NCBI GenBank assembly: GCA_003833135.1
Contig: QZLH01001065.1
Coordinates: 14,679 to 42,441, forward strand
Direction: 5' to 3'
DNA from: Oehlia diaphana
Lineage: Eukaryota; Glomeromycota; Glomeromycetes; Glomerales; Glomeraceae
DNA length: 27,763 bases
Below the pieces are notes generated by a model. The model ran no database searches. It was not told the origin of the DNA and saw only the letters and a list, made by a program, of their open reading frames with translations. Below are positions 1-11,013 of this stretch, piece after piece. Positions within the stretch are counted from its first letter, which is position 1. Each line of letters starts with the position of its first letter. Position numbers and translations under genes: made by a program.

Positions 1-225
1 TATTAGTATTATTTATAACAATGAATATCCAATTATTCTAATTTCAAGTTATTGCTTCACATTGAACAGTTTAGAAACGCCACGTCAGGGACTAAGGCAA
101 CTTGTTATTTAATTAATTATGATTATTAATAAATTTTAGTAATATAATATGTACAGTATAAAAAAATAAAACAATAATTATATTTTCATCATTATTATTT
201 AATTAATAATTTAAATAATTATTGA
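1..225. other. AT-rich sequence upstream of kinase pseudogene
   Basis: No kinase N-lobe codons could be read here. An AG just before the GAT of the catalytic loop could be an old intron acceptor (phase 1 in the Asp codon), in which case upstream exons lay further left or were lost. Confidence 0.3.
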
Positions 226-1582
226 GATATGCATTCCGGAAATATATTGTATTCACAATATACAGATAATTGGTGTATTAGTGATTTTAGATTTTGTGGC
301 CCTGTAGATAAATCAATGAATAGTATATATGGTAATCTTCCTTACATAGCGCCTGAAGTTATTTCTGGAAGAAAATATAGTTTTTTATTTGATATCTATA
401 GTAATTTGGAAAACCTCCTTTTAATAATTATGAATATAATTATTATTTTGCAATGAATATAATTAATGGTATAAGGCCAAGAATAGTTTCTGGAATCCCT
501 TAAAGTATAAAGATTTAATAAAACTATGCTGGGATGCTGATCCATTAAAAAGGCCTGATGATTATACATTTGGCATTAAAATAAATCAAATTAATGTATC
601 ATATCAAAATTTGCCAAACGAACTAGGTGTGGATAATAATTGTAACTTAGAAATGAATTATACAAGCCACGGATCTTTTACAAGTAAAGTTCATCAATTT
701 GAAAATTTTCCTGAACCAAGAAATACAACAGAATGTGATATAATGTATTGTGTGATTTTTATCTACTCAAGACTAGTAATCTCTTTTTATTAACTTTTTT
801 TTATAATCTTGTGTATAACAGGAGAACAAGAAGGTATTATAATTACCATAATATTAATGAGAATTTAAATTTTGGCAATTATTTACTGTATAGTGTATAC
901 CATTTTTTTACTTTTTATTATTTATAGTAAACCATATGACTTTAGTATATCCTCTAATTATAGTAAGTACTAATATTAATAAGATTTATCAACTAAGTCT
1001 TTTAATATGTATTGACATTAATGAATACTTTTATTATTTGTAGTTGATGATTTTAATAACTTAAATGATCAAAATTATGTTGGCATATCCAAAACAAATA
1101 GTATTTCAATAGGTAGTTATTTGTTTATTATTTCTAAATAAAAATGAAGTTTATAATTAAGCATTATCATAATTTAGATGATGATAAAAAGTTATCTGGT
1201 GCCTACAAATAATTTCAAAGAATGGCAAGTAACATTTAATACATTTTATTAGCAGCAAGCACTTATTAAACTGAATATAATTTTATTTTAAAATATAGAT
1301 ACCAATAATAATCATAAGATTGAGAAAATACAACCAATTAAAAGGCATACTATAGCAATTTATGGTAAAATATTTATGATAATAATATCGTTTTAATATT
1401 GAATTTATATTTAGTTTAATTCTAATTTTCATTTTACAGACAAAGATGACGAAATATATAATAATCCAATTCTTCATCCAGAAAATGATGATTTTGAGAT
1501 TCCTGATGGTTAGTACTTAATAAATTGAATATCATTTGTTCATTACTAATAAAGTAATTTTTTTTTTTTAGATGGATTTTAA
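226..1582 (+). pseudogene. Protein kinase pseudogene, C-lobe and C-tail only
   Basis: Seen: the readable part begins at the catalytic loop (DMHSGNIL, frame from 226), then ISDFRFCGP where the metal-binding DFG is now DFR, then the activation-loop end LPYIAPEV. After ATGAATATAATTAATGG the frame breaks near 500 (premature TAA after SGIP) and resumes one base off as KYKDLIKLCWDADPLKRPD, the C-lobe end. Exons with good splice sites continue: about 928-962 (KPYDFSIS), 1044-1112 (DDFNNLNDQNYVG), a piece from 1178 that contains a stop, 1299-1364, 1440-1508 (DEIYNNPILHPENDD) and 1572-1582 (DGF, stop). Splice phases still match across several junctions. The N-lobe (glycine loop, VAIK lysine) is not in bases 1-225. 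Known: this tail layout is typical of the Rhizophagus-type tyrosine-kinase-like family. Inferred: a relatively young pseudogene, because exon structure outlives the reading frame. Not expected to be active. Confidence 0.8.
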
Positions 1583-3089
1583 ATTATTTTGCAAATTTAA
1601 CATCTTAATTAATTTTGAATTATTTAAATATTAAGACTAGAATTATAAGTAGTTTTTAGTTTGTAATTTAAATAATTCTCCCATATATTAAATTATAATC
1701 ATAAATAACAAGACATTATCTTACAGTAAATAAGACACTATAAATAATTTAGCAAATGTATGTAATAAAGTCTAGGTAGTACCATCATTAAAATATCTCA
1801 TATTATAAAAATTAAATGGTACCATTTTCAAATCCAAATTTTTATTTACTATACGTAATAATTACATAATAAATCACAGTTTTTGACATAATTAAACATT
1901 TTAAAACAAAGTCTACTTACTGATAAATGATATTTTTACTAAAATTTCATAATTACTATAATAGCTAAACCTGTTCTGCTATGATCACCTAGTGGCAGCC
2001 TTCAAAATATAATTAATTGTAAATGCATAGTCAAATAAAACACTTTTATTTGAAAGAAATCCCAATTGTATCACTTCTGATATTATTTATTTTGACAGAG
2101 GATGCTAACATCAGAGTACTGCTGAATGAATTCACTTCTTGATTATTTAATAAAGTACCCATTTCTGAATTATTAAGTAGGGATAGTTAAGTTTCTAATA
2201 TATTGATCTTCTGTTATAGAAAATCATTTGCTTCTTTCTGCATGTTTTATTATACTTATATAATAACTGATAACATGATAATTTAGGTTTGTTTATGAAA
2301 TAGGAAGTAGTTGTGATGCTATTTATTTTAAGTAAGAATATTCTTTAATTGTATTTGGATCTACTTTAAATGCATCTTATTGTTAAGTCAGTTCTTTGAT
2401 GTTTATAAAATAAGCAATGTGCAAAGGGTAACAGAAGGATTATAATAATATGAAAACTACACAACAAATCCAATCAGATGTGAATGAGGTATGGCTCTAC
2501 ACTAGCTCATACAATCAGACACAATTAAAGGATTAATAAAATCAAAGTGTTTTCATATACTATAACTGAGGAGAAAATTCTCACTTTTATCTACAGTAGT
2601 ACAGAATTTATAATAAATTTCATACATATATTGATATAGCAGATATAACAAATAAGATAAACATAATAAATAAAATAAATTTATTTAATTTAGCTAATAA
2701 AATAAATATAGTAGATATAACAAATTAAATATACATATTAAATGCATATCGTGATATAGATCATCTCTTGTTTTACAAACTTAAAATGATCAATGATCAT
2801 GTGACACTATTTTTATATCCATTATTGAATGTGATCCCATTTAGGGCATCTGCTAATTGTAATATTTTATCTAACTTCTGCATAAAAATTTAAGGAACTA
2901 GCTGAAATGTGTATGAAATAGCTGTAATCTTCTTTAAATATTCTTTTTTTAGAAACCTTAAATTTCATAAGTAACTTTGGTCCTGAAGTACTTTTATTAA
3001 TAAAGTATATTTGAAATAAAATTTTCTATTATTACAGAATTTGCAAAAAATGAGATTCAGAAAAGAAAATCTTCTTTATGTTGTCATTA
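1583..3089. other. Gene-free AT-rich spacer
   Basis: Mostly A/T runs with stops in all frames. The minus strand around 2800-3000 contains short coding-like pieces (for example KVSKKRIFKEDYSYF near 2950) that may be the continuation of the decayed gene at 3090-3262. Nothing else is supported. Confidence 0.35.
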
Positions 3090-3262
3090 CTTGCTTTTCA
3101 TTAATTTTTAGTAAAAATCCAGACAATCTTTCATAATTCTAAATAATTTTCATTTATCAAGAACTATATCAAAAGGCTTTCTGGAAAATTCTCCTATTAG
3201 CATTTCCCAATTGCTATCATTTTTATCTATCCATATTAAATCAAAATCACATTGGTAGAGCC
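3090..3262 (-). pseudogene. Decayed coding remnant, unidentified fungal family
   Basis: Seen: reading the minus strand down from 3262 gives YQCDFDLIWIDKNDSNWEM followed by LIGEFSRKPFDIVLDK, then a TGA at 3152-3150 and, in the same frame, KLFRIMKDCLDFLLKINEK. The mix of W, D, E, C and K is coding-like and quite unlike random AT-rich DNA. The pattern 'D-x-IW-x-D ... W-E-x-LIGE ... MKD' resembles C-terminal parts of a hypothetical protein family abundant in Rhizophagus, but I cannot name a function. Frame stops and missing flanks mark it as a remnant. No start codon or intact exon set was found. Confidence 0.4.
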
Positions 3263-4258
3263 AATATTAATAAATTAATTTATTAATAATAATTCATATA
3301 ACTATTTTTGTTAATATTTCTATTTTTATTATTGTTTACCATTTTTTTCATATTTATTATTTTCTCAGTTTATTTTTGTTCTTCAGCAATATATCTGTTT
3401 TTTACCTACAGAACTTCTATTCTGTTTTCTTTAGTGCCAGAATAGCAGTATTGTTTATGTAATTGTCCTTCCATATTATAATTCTTTTATCCATAGACTT
3501 TTTTCCATAATTATTTATTACTTGATAATAAAATCTTTTTGTAATCTATTTTCAAATTGTAATTGTTCATTAATAAATTCATCAATTTAAATTCAGATTT
3601 TTAAAATTCTGACTCTATCTATATTGAATGTATTAATGAATACGTTTTAGTATGCTTTTAATAAATATTTTCGCTATTTTGTAGATGAATGACAGGTTTG
3701 TAAATAAAATAATTATTATAAATAAAATTAAAAATAGATTAATGTATATTATTAGGCTAAGAGGAATGAATTTTTCAAGATATAATAATAAGAATTAAAA
3801 GAAATTTGAAATTTCAAAGATATTACAACAAAAATTAGAGAAATCTAAACAGTTAAGAGAAAAAATTTCATAAATAAAAGATGGTAATAAGTTATAATAA
3901 TTTTCCATTTAATTTATGTTCCCAATTAAGATCATCTAAAGTGGCTAATCAAATATTATCATAAAAGGAATTATGTAAAATCTTATAATTGTCAATAAAA
4001 TTAAACTTACATCTACTATATATGTAATCTAAAAAGGCAATTAAATTTTTATCAATATGTAAAATGGGTATAATATCTAAAATTACAACTATATTTAAAG
4101 ATAAAGCAATTATTATTAACAAATGCTTTTCATGGAGATAAATAAAAAGTGTTTGTTTTTGCTATTTTATCATTTATAATAATATCATAAATAAATATAC
4201 ATATATCTATATCATCAATATAAGGAAATATATTTTAATAATATAATCAGTTCAACAA
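3263..4258. other. Gene-free AT-rich spacer
   Basis: Low-complexity A/T sequence (poly-T tracts, AATAAA-like runs). No open frame of coding-like composition and no clear repeat was seen. Confidence 0.35.
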
Positions 4259-4480
4259 TTAGAGTGACCAAGATCTTATAAATCTTCTATTAACCTTCAA
4301 ATATACTACTGGTATTGAATAAGGTTTGCTTCTACATCTCCTTGGTGGTCCAGTAATAAGGAGGTGTGTTGGAAAAGCAGAATCATAGACATTTTCAATG
4401 AAATATTTTTGAAGAAATATACTTTATAATATTTCTATTCTATTATCAAATGTCCCATTTTCTTCTCCATAGTTTTTGCT
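4259..4480 (-). pseudogene. Decayed coding remnant with PYSIPVV motif, copy A
   Basis: Seen: minus-strand reading from about 4480 gives NYGEENGTFDNRIEIL, one in-frame stop, then SIFLQKYFIENVYDSAFP, THLLITGPPRRCRSKPYSIP and VVYLKVNRRFIRSWSL ending in TAA at 4261-4259. The Pro/Arg/Cys-rich composition strongly suggests former coding sequence. A diverged second copy lies at about 5446-5690 and contains PYPIPVVHWRVYR. I do not recognise the family; it could be a transposon-encoded protein or a lineage-specific gene. One internal stop and no recognisable start make it a remnant. Confidence 0.45.
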
Positions 4481-4675
4481 GCAGTTTTTGTAAGTTTTCT
4501 AGTTGTTTAAAAATTTCTCTGTAATATATTGAAATTGAGTAATATAATTTTTCCTAAATTGTTACTATTATTTTATAATTTCTTTCATATTTAATTTTAG
4601 ATAATTATTTTCTAGTAATGATTTATTACTATTTTGAAGACTGAGATCTAATAATTCCTTTTATTAGCCATCCTG

Positions 4676-4930
4676 TATATATCTCAGTAGCCTTAGGTGA
4701 TGAAAAAGTATATTAAGAAAAGTATCTTTTAAAAAATCCTTCTTTTTCTTAATGAAGGCTACTTCTATATATCTCAGTAGCCTTGGTAATGGAAAGGATT
4801 ATTTAAAAAAGTATCTTTTAATCTTGTTTTAAAGAATCCTTCTTTTTCTTAATAAAGGCCACTTCTATATATCTCAGTAGCCTTGGTGATGAAGAAGTAT
4901 ATTTAAAAAAGTATTTTTTAATTTTTTTTT
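4676..4930. repeat. Three tandem imperfect ~90-100 bp repeats
   Basis: Units begin at 4676, 4766 and 4866, each with TATATATCTCAGTAGCCTT. The first two then share an AAAGTATCTTTTA block and TCCTTCTTTTTCTTAATRAAGG. The third is cut short in a T-rich tract near 4930. On the minus strand the shared start reads KATEIYRS or KATEIYTGW, so the units may be duplicated pieces of former coding sequence rather than neutral satellite. Confidence 0.75.
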
Positions 4931-5445
4931 AAAATTTTTATATTGATATTTTTCAATAATTTAATATTTTCTAAGATCCAATTACAAAAATTTTCCTTAT
5001 AAATCAATTTCTTATAAAAACCTCATTACCAAAAGGAAAATTGACAACTAGTATACTATTGTCTATCCAAAATCTGCTTTTAAGTTGTTTAAATCTTAAT
5101 TTTATTATTGTTCCCAATAAATCCTTATCATTCAATTGTAAAAAATCCTTCTTTTTATTGCAAAAAGATAGTTGCAAAAGACAGTCTTCCTATTTATTTC
5201 TCTTACTAAGTTTCTTTAAACAAAAAAATGAAGCTTATTTGTAAAAAGATACCCTTTAAATCTTTTTATAAAGTCTTCAGATAATTATTCCATAAAAGTA
5301 TTTGTTGTTTCTTGAAATTTATTTGGTGTTAATAGATAAAAGTTTGGAGTAATTTTTTTGTGATATCCTTGATCATTTTCTATAAAATAGAATTTAATGA
5401 GAATAGCTAAATGTTACAACTAAGATTTATATTAATCTAATGACC

Positions 5446-5690
5446 CTTCTATAAACCCTCCAGTGTACTACTGGTATTGGATAAGGGTTAGTAAGTAACC
5501 TTTCTATAAACCCTCCAGTGTACTACTGGAATTGGATAAGGGTTACCTCTGTATCTCCTGTGAGGCTTCAGTAATAGGAATGTATGATGGGGATACAGTC
5601 ATTTTTGATTAAAGAAATAATATTCTATAATATTTCTATTTTATTATTAAATGTCCTATTTTCTCCTTCTATGCAGACTACAGAAAAACT
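5446..5690. repeat. Diverged duplicate of 4285-4480 with internal 55-bp tandem copy
   Basis: Bases 5449-5490 and 5504-5545 are near-identical 42-bp direct repeats (CTATAAACCCTCCAGTGTAC... to GGATAAGGGTTA; one T/A difference). The following sequence to about 5690 aligns with 4325-4480 (CTCC...CAGTAATA..., ATAATATTTCTATT, ATTAAATGTCC). On the minus strand both repeats encode NPYPIPVVHWRVYR, matching copy A, so this is copy B of the same remnant, more decayed. Confidence 0.7.
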
Positions 5691-5699
5691 GATTGTCTT

Positions 5700-6296
5700 T
5701 TTAAATTCTTGAGAGAATATAATCTTTCCCAGATAGTAATATATATATTTCTAGCTAATAGTTTTCTTTGCCAAAATAGGGGCTTTTAACAATTTGATTC
5801 AATCTTCAAATAAGATTCTAGTATAATAAAATTATTGTAATTTCAAATTTTGTTTAATAACTTGAAAAAAATATTATAATATCTTAATAATTAATATACT
5901 ATATTAATTAAAATTCTTTTTTTAAATGACAGATTGATCATATTATAAATAATTGCATAAATAATTCACTATAATATAGAAATTTATCTTTTATTTTGAA
6001 CTCTTGGTTTTCTTTCCATTACTTATTATGATTCCATTTGAAAAATATTCATGATCAAGCTTCTATATTTTCTTGTGAAATAGTCACCACTCTATTGTAT
6101 TATTAATGAATTGTCTATTGCATTTTTGATTTTTTTTTCCAGAACTATTCTGAATCTTTAATGGTTTCCATTATTTTCTTAAATTGTCCAAAATATGTAT
6201 GTGGTATGATAAATCTCAAATAGAAAGGAAATAATTTTAACAAAGAATAATATAATTCCAATAAATAGATTTTTACTAATAAATTATAACTGCCAT
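5700..6296. other. Gene-free AT-rich spacer
   Basis: No coding-like frame, RNA gene or clear repeat was seen on either strand. Confidence 0.35.
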
Positions 6297-6566
6297 TTAT
6301 TGGTCACTGTATTGCCCGACAACATACTTCAAAGTCACTTTATCATCTGTCAATGCATAGGATCGCTGTATTTCTACCAATTTGATTTTCTCAGGCGTTT
6401 CTATCACAATATGAGTAGGTGTCACTTGGAGTTCTTGAAACTCTTCTTTCTTCTGCAACCAGAGTTGCAAAAATGTTTTTAATTGTAATTTGAAGTTATC
6501 AGAAAATAAGTTTGAAATCTTCACATTTGATCCTAAATTTATTCTACAGATCATTTGTAGATTCAT
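6297..6566 (-). CDS. Unrecognised 89-residue open frame, possible exon or remnant
   Basis: The product begins MNLQMICRINLGSNVKISNL, contains TPTHIVIETPEKIKLVEIQ and ends KYVVGQYSDQ. Its base composition is clearly more GC-rich than the surroundings, and residue use (charged, Gln, Trp, Pro) is protein-like, which favours a genuine coding past. The opposite-strand frame across 6300-6482 is taken as its shadow. No domain is recognised, no signal peptide or membrane segment is seen, and no partner exon could be joined with confidence. It could be the last exon of a gene whose other pieces are the coding-like frames at 6950-8554, a transposon scrap, or a small gene. Confidence 0.35.
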   Translation of the reverse strand: MNLQMICRINLGSNVKISNLFSDNFKLQLKTFLQLWLQKKEEFQELQVTPTHIVIETPEKIKLVEIQRSYALTDDKVTLKYVVGQYSDQ

Positions 6567-6949
6567 GTATAAAGTCCTAAATATTTAGTTTTTTAAATTG
6601 TTTCTATAATGTTCTATAATATTCTTTATATAAAATTTAAGAAATATAAAATAAAGCATGTATTCAAACATTAGTGCTCTTTGAAGTTTATTCAAAGGTA
6701 ATATAATATTGTTTTTGGACAAAGAGCACATAAATTTCCAGAAGTTTTTTTTTATAGTAACCAAAAAAAAAAAACGTGCATCTGATCCTTTTAATTAAAA
6801 TTAGGATAAGATTTGTAAAATCAATATTAAATTTAAGCTAAATTAATTATACTAAATAAATATGCTTGTTGAAATACAGTTTAAAAACTATAAAATAATC
6901 TCATATATAGCCCATTCTTTCACATATTGAGTAGTTAATAAGAAAGCTG

Positions 6950-7153
6950 TTTTAATTACAGTTTGTGAAATATTTTTAATTTCTGAGAATAAAATTTGTG
7001 ACATCCATAATCTATACTCGTTACACTTTGTTGATAATTAGATGTAACAACCTGTTCCCTATTATACAGAAATTTGTACACAAAATGAAACTTGCTAAAA
7101 ATTACAAAATCAATTTGCCTTTCCACAAGAAAAATTAAGTTGTTTCTATCTTT
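6950..7153 (-). other. Coding-like open frame without start
   Basis: On the minus strand, after a stop near 7155, a frame of about 65 codons stays open (KDRNNLIFLVERQIDFVIF ... EQVVTSNYQQSVTSIDYGC ... KIFHKL, stop). It has no ATG at its start. In such AT-rich DNA a 65-codon opening can arise by chance, but the residue mix is plausible for protein. Family unknown. Confidence 0.2.
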
Positions 7154-7986
7154 TTATGTTCAAGTGGTCTCTTTACTTTTCCAAAACAAGGAAGTATAGA
7201 AAAAAAAATGATATCCACACTACTTTGTAATAAGTATTCTTATATAATCATTAGATTTACTGCATCAATAATGGTTTTAGTCGGATATCTTATAACTAGA
7301 CTTAAAATAATATATCTGATAATTGTTGAGATATTATTGGTATTTGAGTTTGTATATTGAAAATTAATTGGTAAATCTGATACTACTAAATGTATTATCA
7401 TTGATATAAGTTCTATCCTTTAACAACTGAGAATTATTTTATTAATACCTTCCCATTTATTTTTGCCATTTATTAGGTTATTTAAATCTAAAATTGTTCT
7501 TTGGAATTAGCTATTCATGTTCAAGTGCAAAGGCTGTAAATAGGATATCTAATTTTATTTTCAATAAAATCTATATATATATAAGTCCAAGAATATTTCA
7601 AGAGAAATTTGTCTTTATATATGTGTGTTCGCTATATTTAAATTGTTGAAATGTTTATATACTCTTCATACATCCAAATTAATATGTTAATTATATTATG
7701 AAATGTTCCCTTTTCTTGTCATCAATAATATATTGATTTCTGTCTAAGTGAGAAAGATCATGAACAATAAACAGTAATGCATATTTTTGGATTTAAAGTC
7801 AAAAGTTCTTCAATTTTTAAATGAAAGCTTAAGTATGAAATGTGATATCTAATAAATGAATAGTAAAAATAGGACACATAATAAATGAAAGAAAATGTGA
7901 TTTTTAATGAAATATAGCGAACAAATGTTTGAAGAGCCAAATTATTTAAATAAAAATTGAATTATCTATTAATATGGTAATATTGC

Positions 7987-8103
7987 TCAATTTTCTTGTT
8001 TATCCCAAGGCGTTTCTATATTAATATATACTTCAACTACATGAATTACACCAACAATTGCATATTTATTTATTACAAACTTTATATCCATTGAACTCTT
8101 CAT
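7987..8103 (-). other. Short coding-like frame, 38 residues
   Basis: ATG at 8103 gives MKSSMDIKFVINKYAIVGV followed by IHVVEVYINIETPWDKQEN and a stop at 7989-7987. Alternating hydrophobic residues suggest beta strands. It may be an exon or remnant of a larger gene in the 6.3-8.6 kb stretch. No family is recognised. Confidence 0.2.
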
Positions 8104-8332
8104 TGGTGAGCTTCAAAGTTTGGTAATAAATTATGTGAATTAATAATTATCAAATATATTTGTTCATATTAATATTTTAATAAAAAAATTTCATGTATAT
8201 TTTAGATAGTGATAATGATAGATACTATAGCAATTCACTGAAGATTCAAGTGAGAAGAGTTGATAAAATTATTGATTGTACAATATAATTACATAAATTT
8301 TAACAATCCTATATGTTATGTTGAATAATCGA

Positions 8333-8554
8333 TCAGAATATATTCTTTATTATTCTCTTCAAATCAATATATTTGATATTCTCGATTATTAAATTCAATA
8401 TTTCCATATTTACAGTGCTTAATTCCTTGACATTTGAATCCAAAAAATGGGCAGTTTTTAATTGTAATGCATCTGCTAGATCCATTTGTTGAGTATTGAG
8501 AATATAGAAGTATATGATTGTTTGATCTAAAAAATTATTTGGAATAAGAGACAT
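8333..8554 (-). CDS. Unrecognised 73-residue open frame
   Basis: ATG at 8554 gives MSLIPNNFLDQTIIYFYILN, then QQMDLADALQLKTAHFLDSN and an Ile/Asn-rich end (IENIKYIDLKRIIKNIF). The central part is protein-like (helical, charged); the end is less so. No domain, signal or membrane anchor can be assigned. It may be an independent small gene, a 5' exon or a transposon remnant; its minus-strand neighbours at 7987-8103 and 6297-6566 lie in the same orientation. Confidence 0.3.
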   Translation of the reverse strand: MSLIPNNFLDQTIIYFYILNTQQMDLADALQLKTAHFLDSNVKELSTVNMEILNLIIENIKYIDLKRIIKNIF

Positions 8555-8582
8555 TTTGTTAACATAAAAATATGAATAAGTG

Positions 8583-8652
8583 GGCTTGGTGTGAATATGA
8601 ATAAAGTGATATTAATGTAGGTTTGATGTGAATATGAATAAAGTGAATGTTT
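8583..8652. repeat. Two imperfect tandem ~35-40 bp repeats
   Basis: GGCTTGGTGTGAATATGAATAAAGTGA is followed directly by GGTTTGATGTGAATATGAATAAAGTGA. This is just upstream (minus strand) of the open frame that starts at 8554. Confidence 0.6.
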
Positions 8653-8699
8653 ATTATTAATATTGATTATTTGAATAAATTACGATTATTTATAGTTTA

Positions 8700-10860
8700 T
8701 CAATAATATATTGATATTAAATTAATAAAAAATTCCAATCATATAATTTGCTAATGCAATCATTACAAATGATTAAAAATAAATTATGTTAGACCCATTT
8801 CGGTTCTAGCCTAATCTTTGAAAAGAATTTAATTTTTTTATTTTATATTTATGCTAAGGTGTATTTGGGGTAACTTTCATGCATATGTATTAAATGGGAG
8901 AATTTTTTTTTATTTTAAAAGAATAAGTCAAATTTGGTGGGAAAATTTTCTTAATAATAGAATATTAACTTTTCAGTAAAGTGAGTGGTTAAATATAAGC
9001 ATTGAGTAGAAGTAAATTTTTTAAGTTGAATAAAAACAAGGGGTTTATATATTCAAAAATGTGGCAGAGCTAAAGGTGACGCGTGGCGCAATTTTTTTGA
9101 CAAAATTCGGGAGGGCTATGCAGAAACAGGGCTTTTACCGAAAATGTAACAAACGTTAAATCTGATTGGAGATACTAGAGTTTAACTATAATATAAATTA
9201 TTCAATAGTTTTTTAATTTGTTATAGCCATAAACTGTTAAATAATAATTGATTACTTAAATATATTATTTATAATGGCTATTATGTATACATTAGTAATT
9301 TGTCAATAAAATATTTAATTTGCATATTATTTTCATTATCTATACAGAATGTCATAATAAAGACCGATTGATAATATAACATTTGGTGCAAATCGCAAAA
9401 CGTCCCGGTTTAGACCGATCTAAATCATCTGATGGTATTATAAAAAAAAAAAAATAATAATCGACTGCAATCAAATTATGAAAAAAGCTTCAATCGCTGG
9501 TTTCTTTTGAATGTACCCTTATTTGGTAGTCTAATATACAATATTATAATAGGACCCAAAATTTATAAGGTAGCGAGTACTGTATACGTATTTCTGACCC
9601 AAAAAAATCGGGTAGATCTTTCCTTTTTAGATAATTTCTTTAGATAACGCCAGTCAAAAATTTTATCACTGACGAGGTTAGCAAAATTTCGGCCCTGAAA
9701 AATGTTATTTTCTGAAATCACTTGACCTTTACATATATTCGGTAGTATAGGTGGTACATATGCAGTATGTTGATATTTTTAAGTATCAGTTGCTGAAAAT
9801 TAAATTCAAATTACATATATTACTTAGCCTTTGGATATATTTTCTCAAGTTTAAGTCAAAAAAACTTGGGAAAGAGTTTGCTAATCTTTGTATCGTTTCT
9901 TTAAGTATATGTATATTATAAATTTCACTAAAAATGTAAGTTAAAACATAGATGATAATTTCATGGTATTGTGATAGTATACGAAAAAAAATCTTTTTTT
10001 TATATTTTAATAAACTTCAAGTATAATTTTCATATTTAATAAATTTTTGTATACTACGTTTCTATGAATTCACGTGAAATTAATTTTTTTAGCATTTCCT
10101 AAATTTAGTAATTAGTAAAATCGGCCTGATAAATATTTACTTTAATATTTTCAAATTTTATTATTTTGGAGAAAAATATCTCAATAAATTCATTAATAAC
10201 TTTAGTAACTTTTTGACCTCGATTAAAGTTATATTTATATACATTTAATTACATAAGTTGTTATTTTTTAAGTGTAGCATAGTTAAAATTCCTGATACAT
10301 GATTGTTTATTGCTATTTCAAATAGTAGAAGTTAGAGCTTCTTGTCAGAAAAAGAGATTATAAAGTTCAACAAAAAATTCGGAATTTATACCAAGTTTGC
10401 ATTATTTAGGCTTAAAAAATATAGCTAGTAATTTAACTTTATTTTATTAAAACTAATAGAACAATTTTATTATTTAAAATTGTACATTTTTATAAACTAT
10501 AGGTAAGCTGTAACCGGATATTTAAATATTCTCATAACGAAATGTGGCAGTGCAAAAAATTTTGTTTATCAGGCTACTCAGGCTACACAGCAACTGGGCT
10601 GTTGATCTATTTTGAATATATTATTTCTTTGTTTAGTTGAGGCTTACCAAACTGATTTACAATCACATTACGTAAATTTTTATTATATAATTTTATATGT
10701 ACTTGTATAGTAAAGATTTGTGTTTTATTTATATTACAATATGAGATTATTACCACTTAAAATTTAGTATTAAATTTTGTAAATTATATTTATAAGGACG
10801 CATTTAATAGTATATATTTCATTTCTCCTAAATCGAATTATAAATCGGATTATAAAATAG
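8700..10860. other. Repeat-derived or regulatory spacer without genes
   Basis: No open frame of note. Islands of higher GC stand out from the AT background: near 8790 (CCCATTTCGGTTCTAGCCTA), 9060-9160 (GGTGACGCGTGGCGCAA and CGGGAGGGCTATGC), 9361-9425 (AAGACCGATTG ... CGTCCCGGTTTAGACCGATC), 9660-9710 (GACGAGGTTAGC ... TTTCGGCCCTG) and 10540-10610 (GGCTACTCAGGCTACACAG). These look like fragments of dispersed repeats, but no full element with paired ends was found. Confidence 0.3.
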
Positions 10861-10871
10861 TATTGCTAAAT

Positions 10872-10943
10872 ATCACCGCTGGTGATTGACATCTAAACTC
10901 TGTCCGCCTAATTCTGGTGCGGTGATGATCACCACGTGGTGAT
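10872..10943. repeat. Paired GGTGAT/ATCACC palindromes
   Basis: ATCACCGCTGGTGAT (10872-10886) and the perfect 16-bp palindrome ATCACCACGTGGTGAT (10928-10943) flank a short GC-richer spacer. The second contains the E-box-like core CACGTG. They may be ends of a small repeat or transcription-factor sites. Confidence 0.5.
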
Positions 10944-11013
10944 TTATTGACATTTTCATTATAAAAATCATATGTCATATAATTTTTTCATCATAAAAAT
11001 TTATTTGGTTATA

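Noticed and set aside
1283..1477. Minus-strand 64-codon frame
   Set aside because: It lies antisense to tail exons of the kinase pseudogene and is Ile/Asn/Lys/Tyr-rich as expected from AT-rich DNA.
4676..4930. CRISPR-like array
   Set aside because: Units are contiguous imperfect tandem copies without unique spacers, in a eukaryotic context.
5041..5244. 67-codon plus-strand frame
   Set aside because: Leu/Ser/Phe/Lys-rich low-complexity translation with a non-ATG start, inside a decayed repeat-rich stretch.
7758..7940. Minus-strand 60-codon Tyr/Ser/Phe-rich frame
   Set aside because: Low-complexity AT-rich translation with no coding-like composition.
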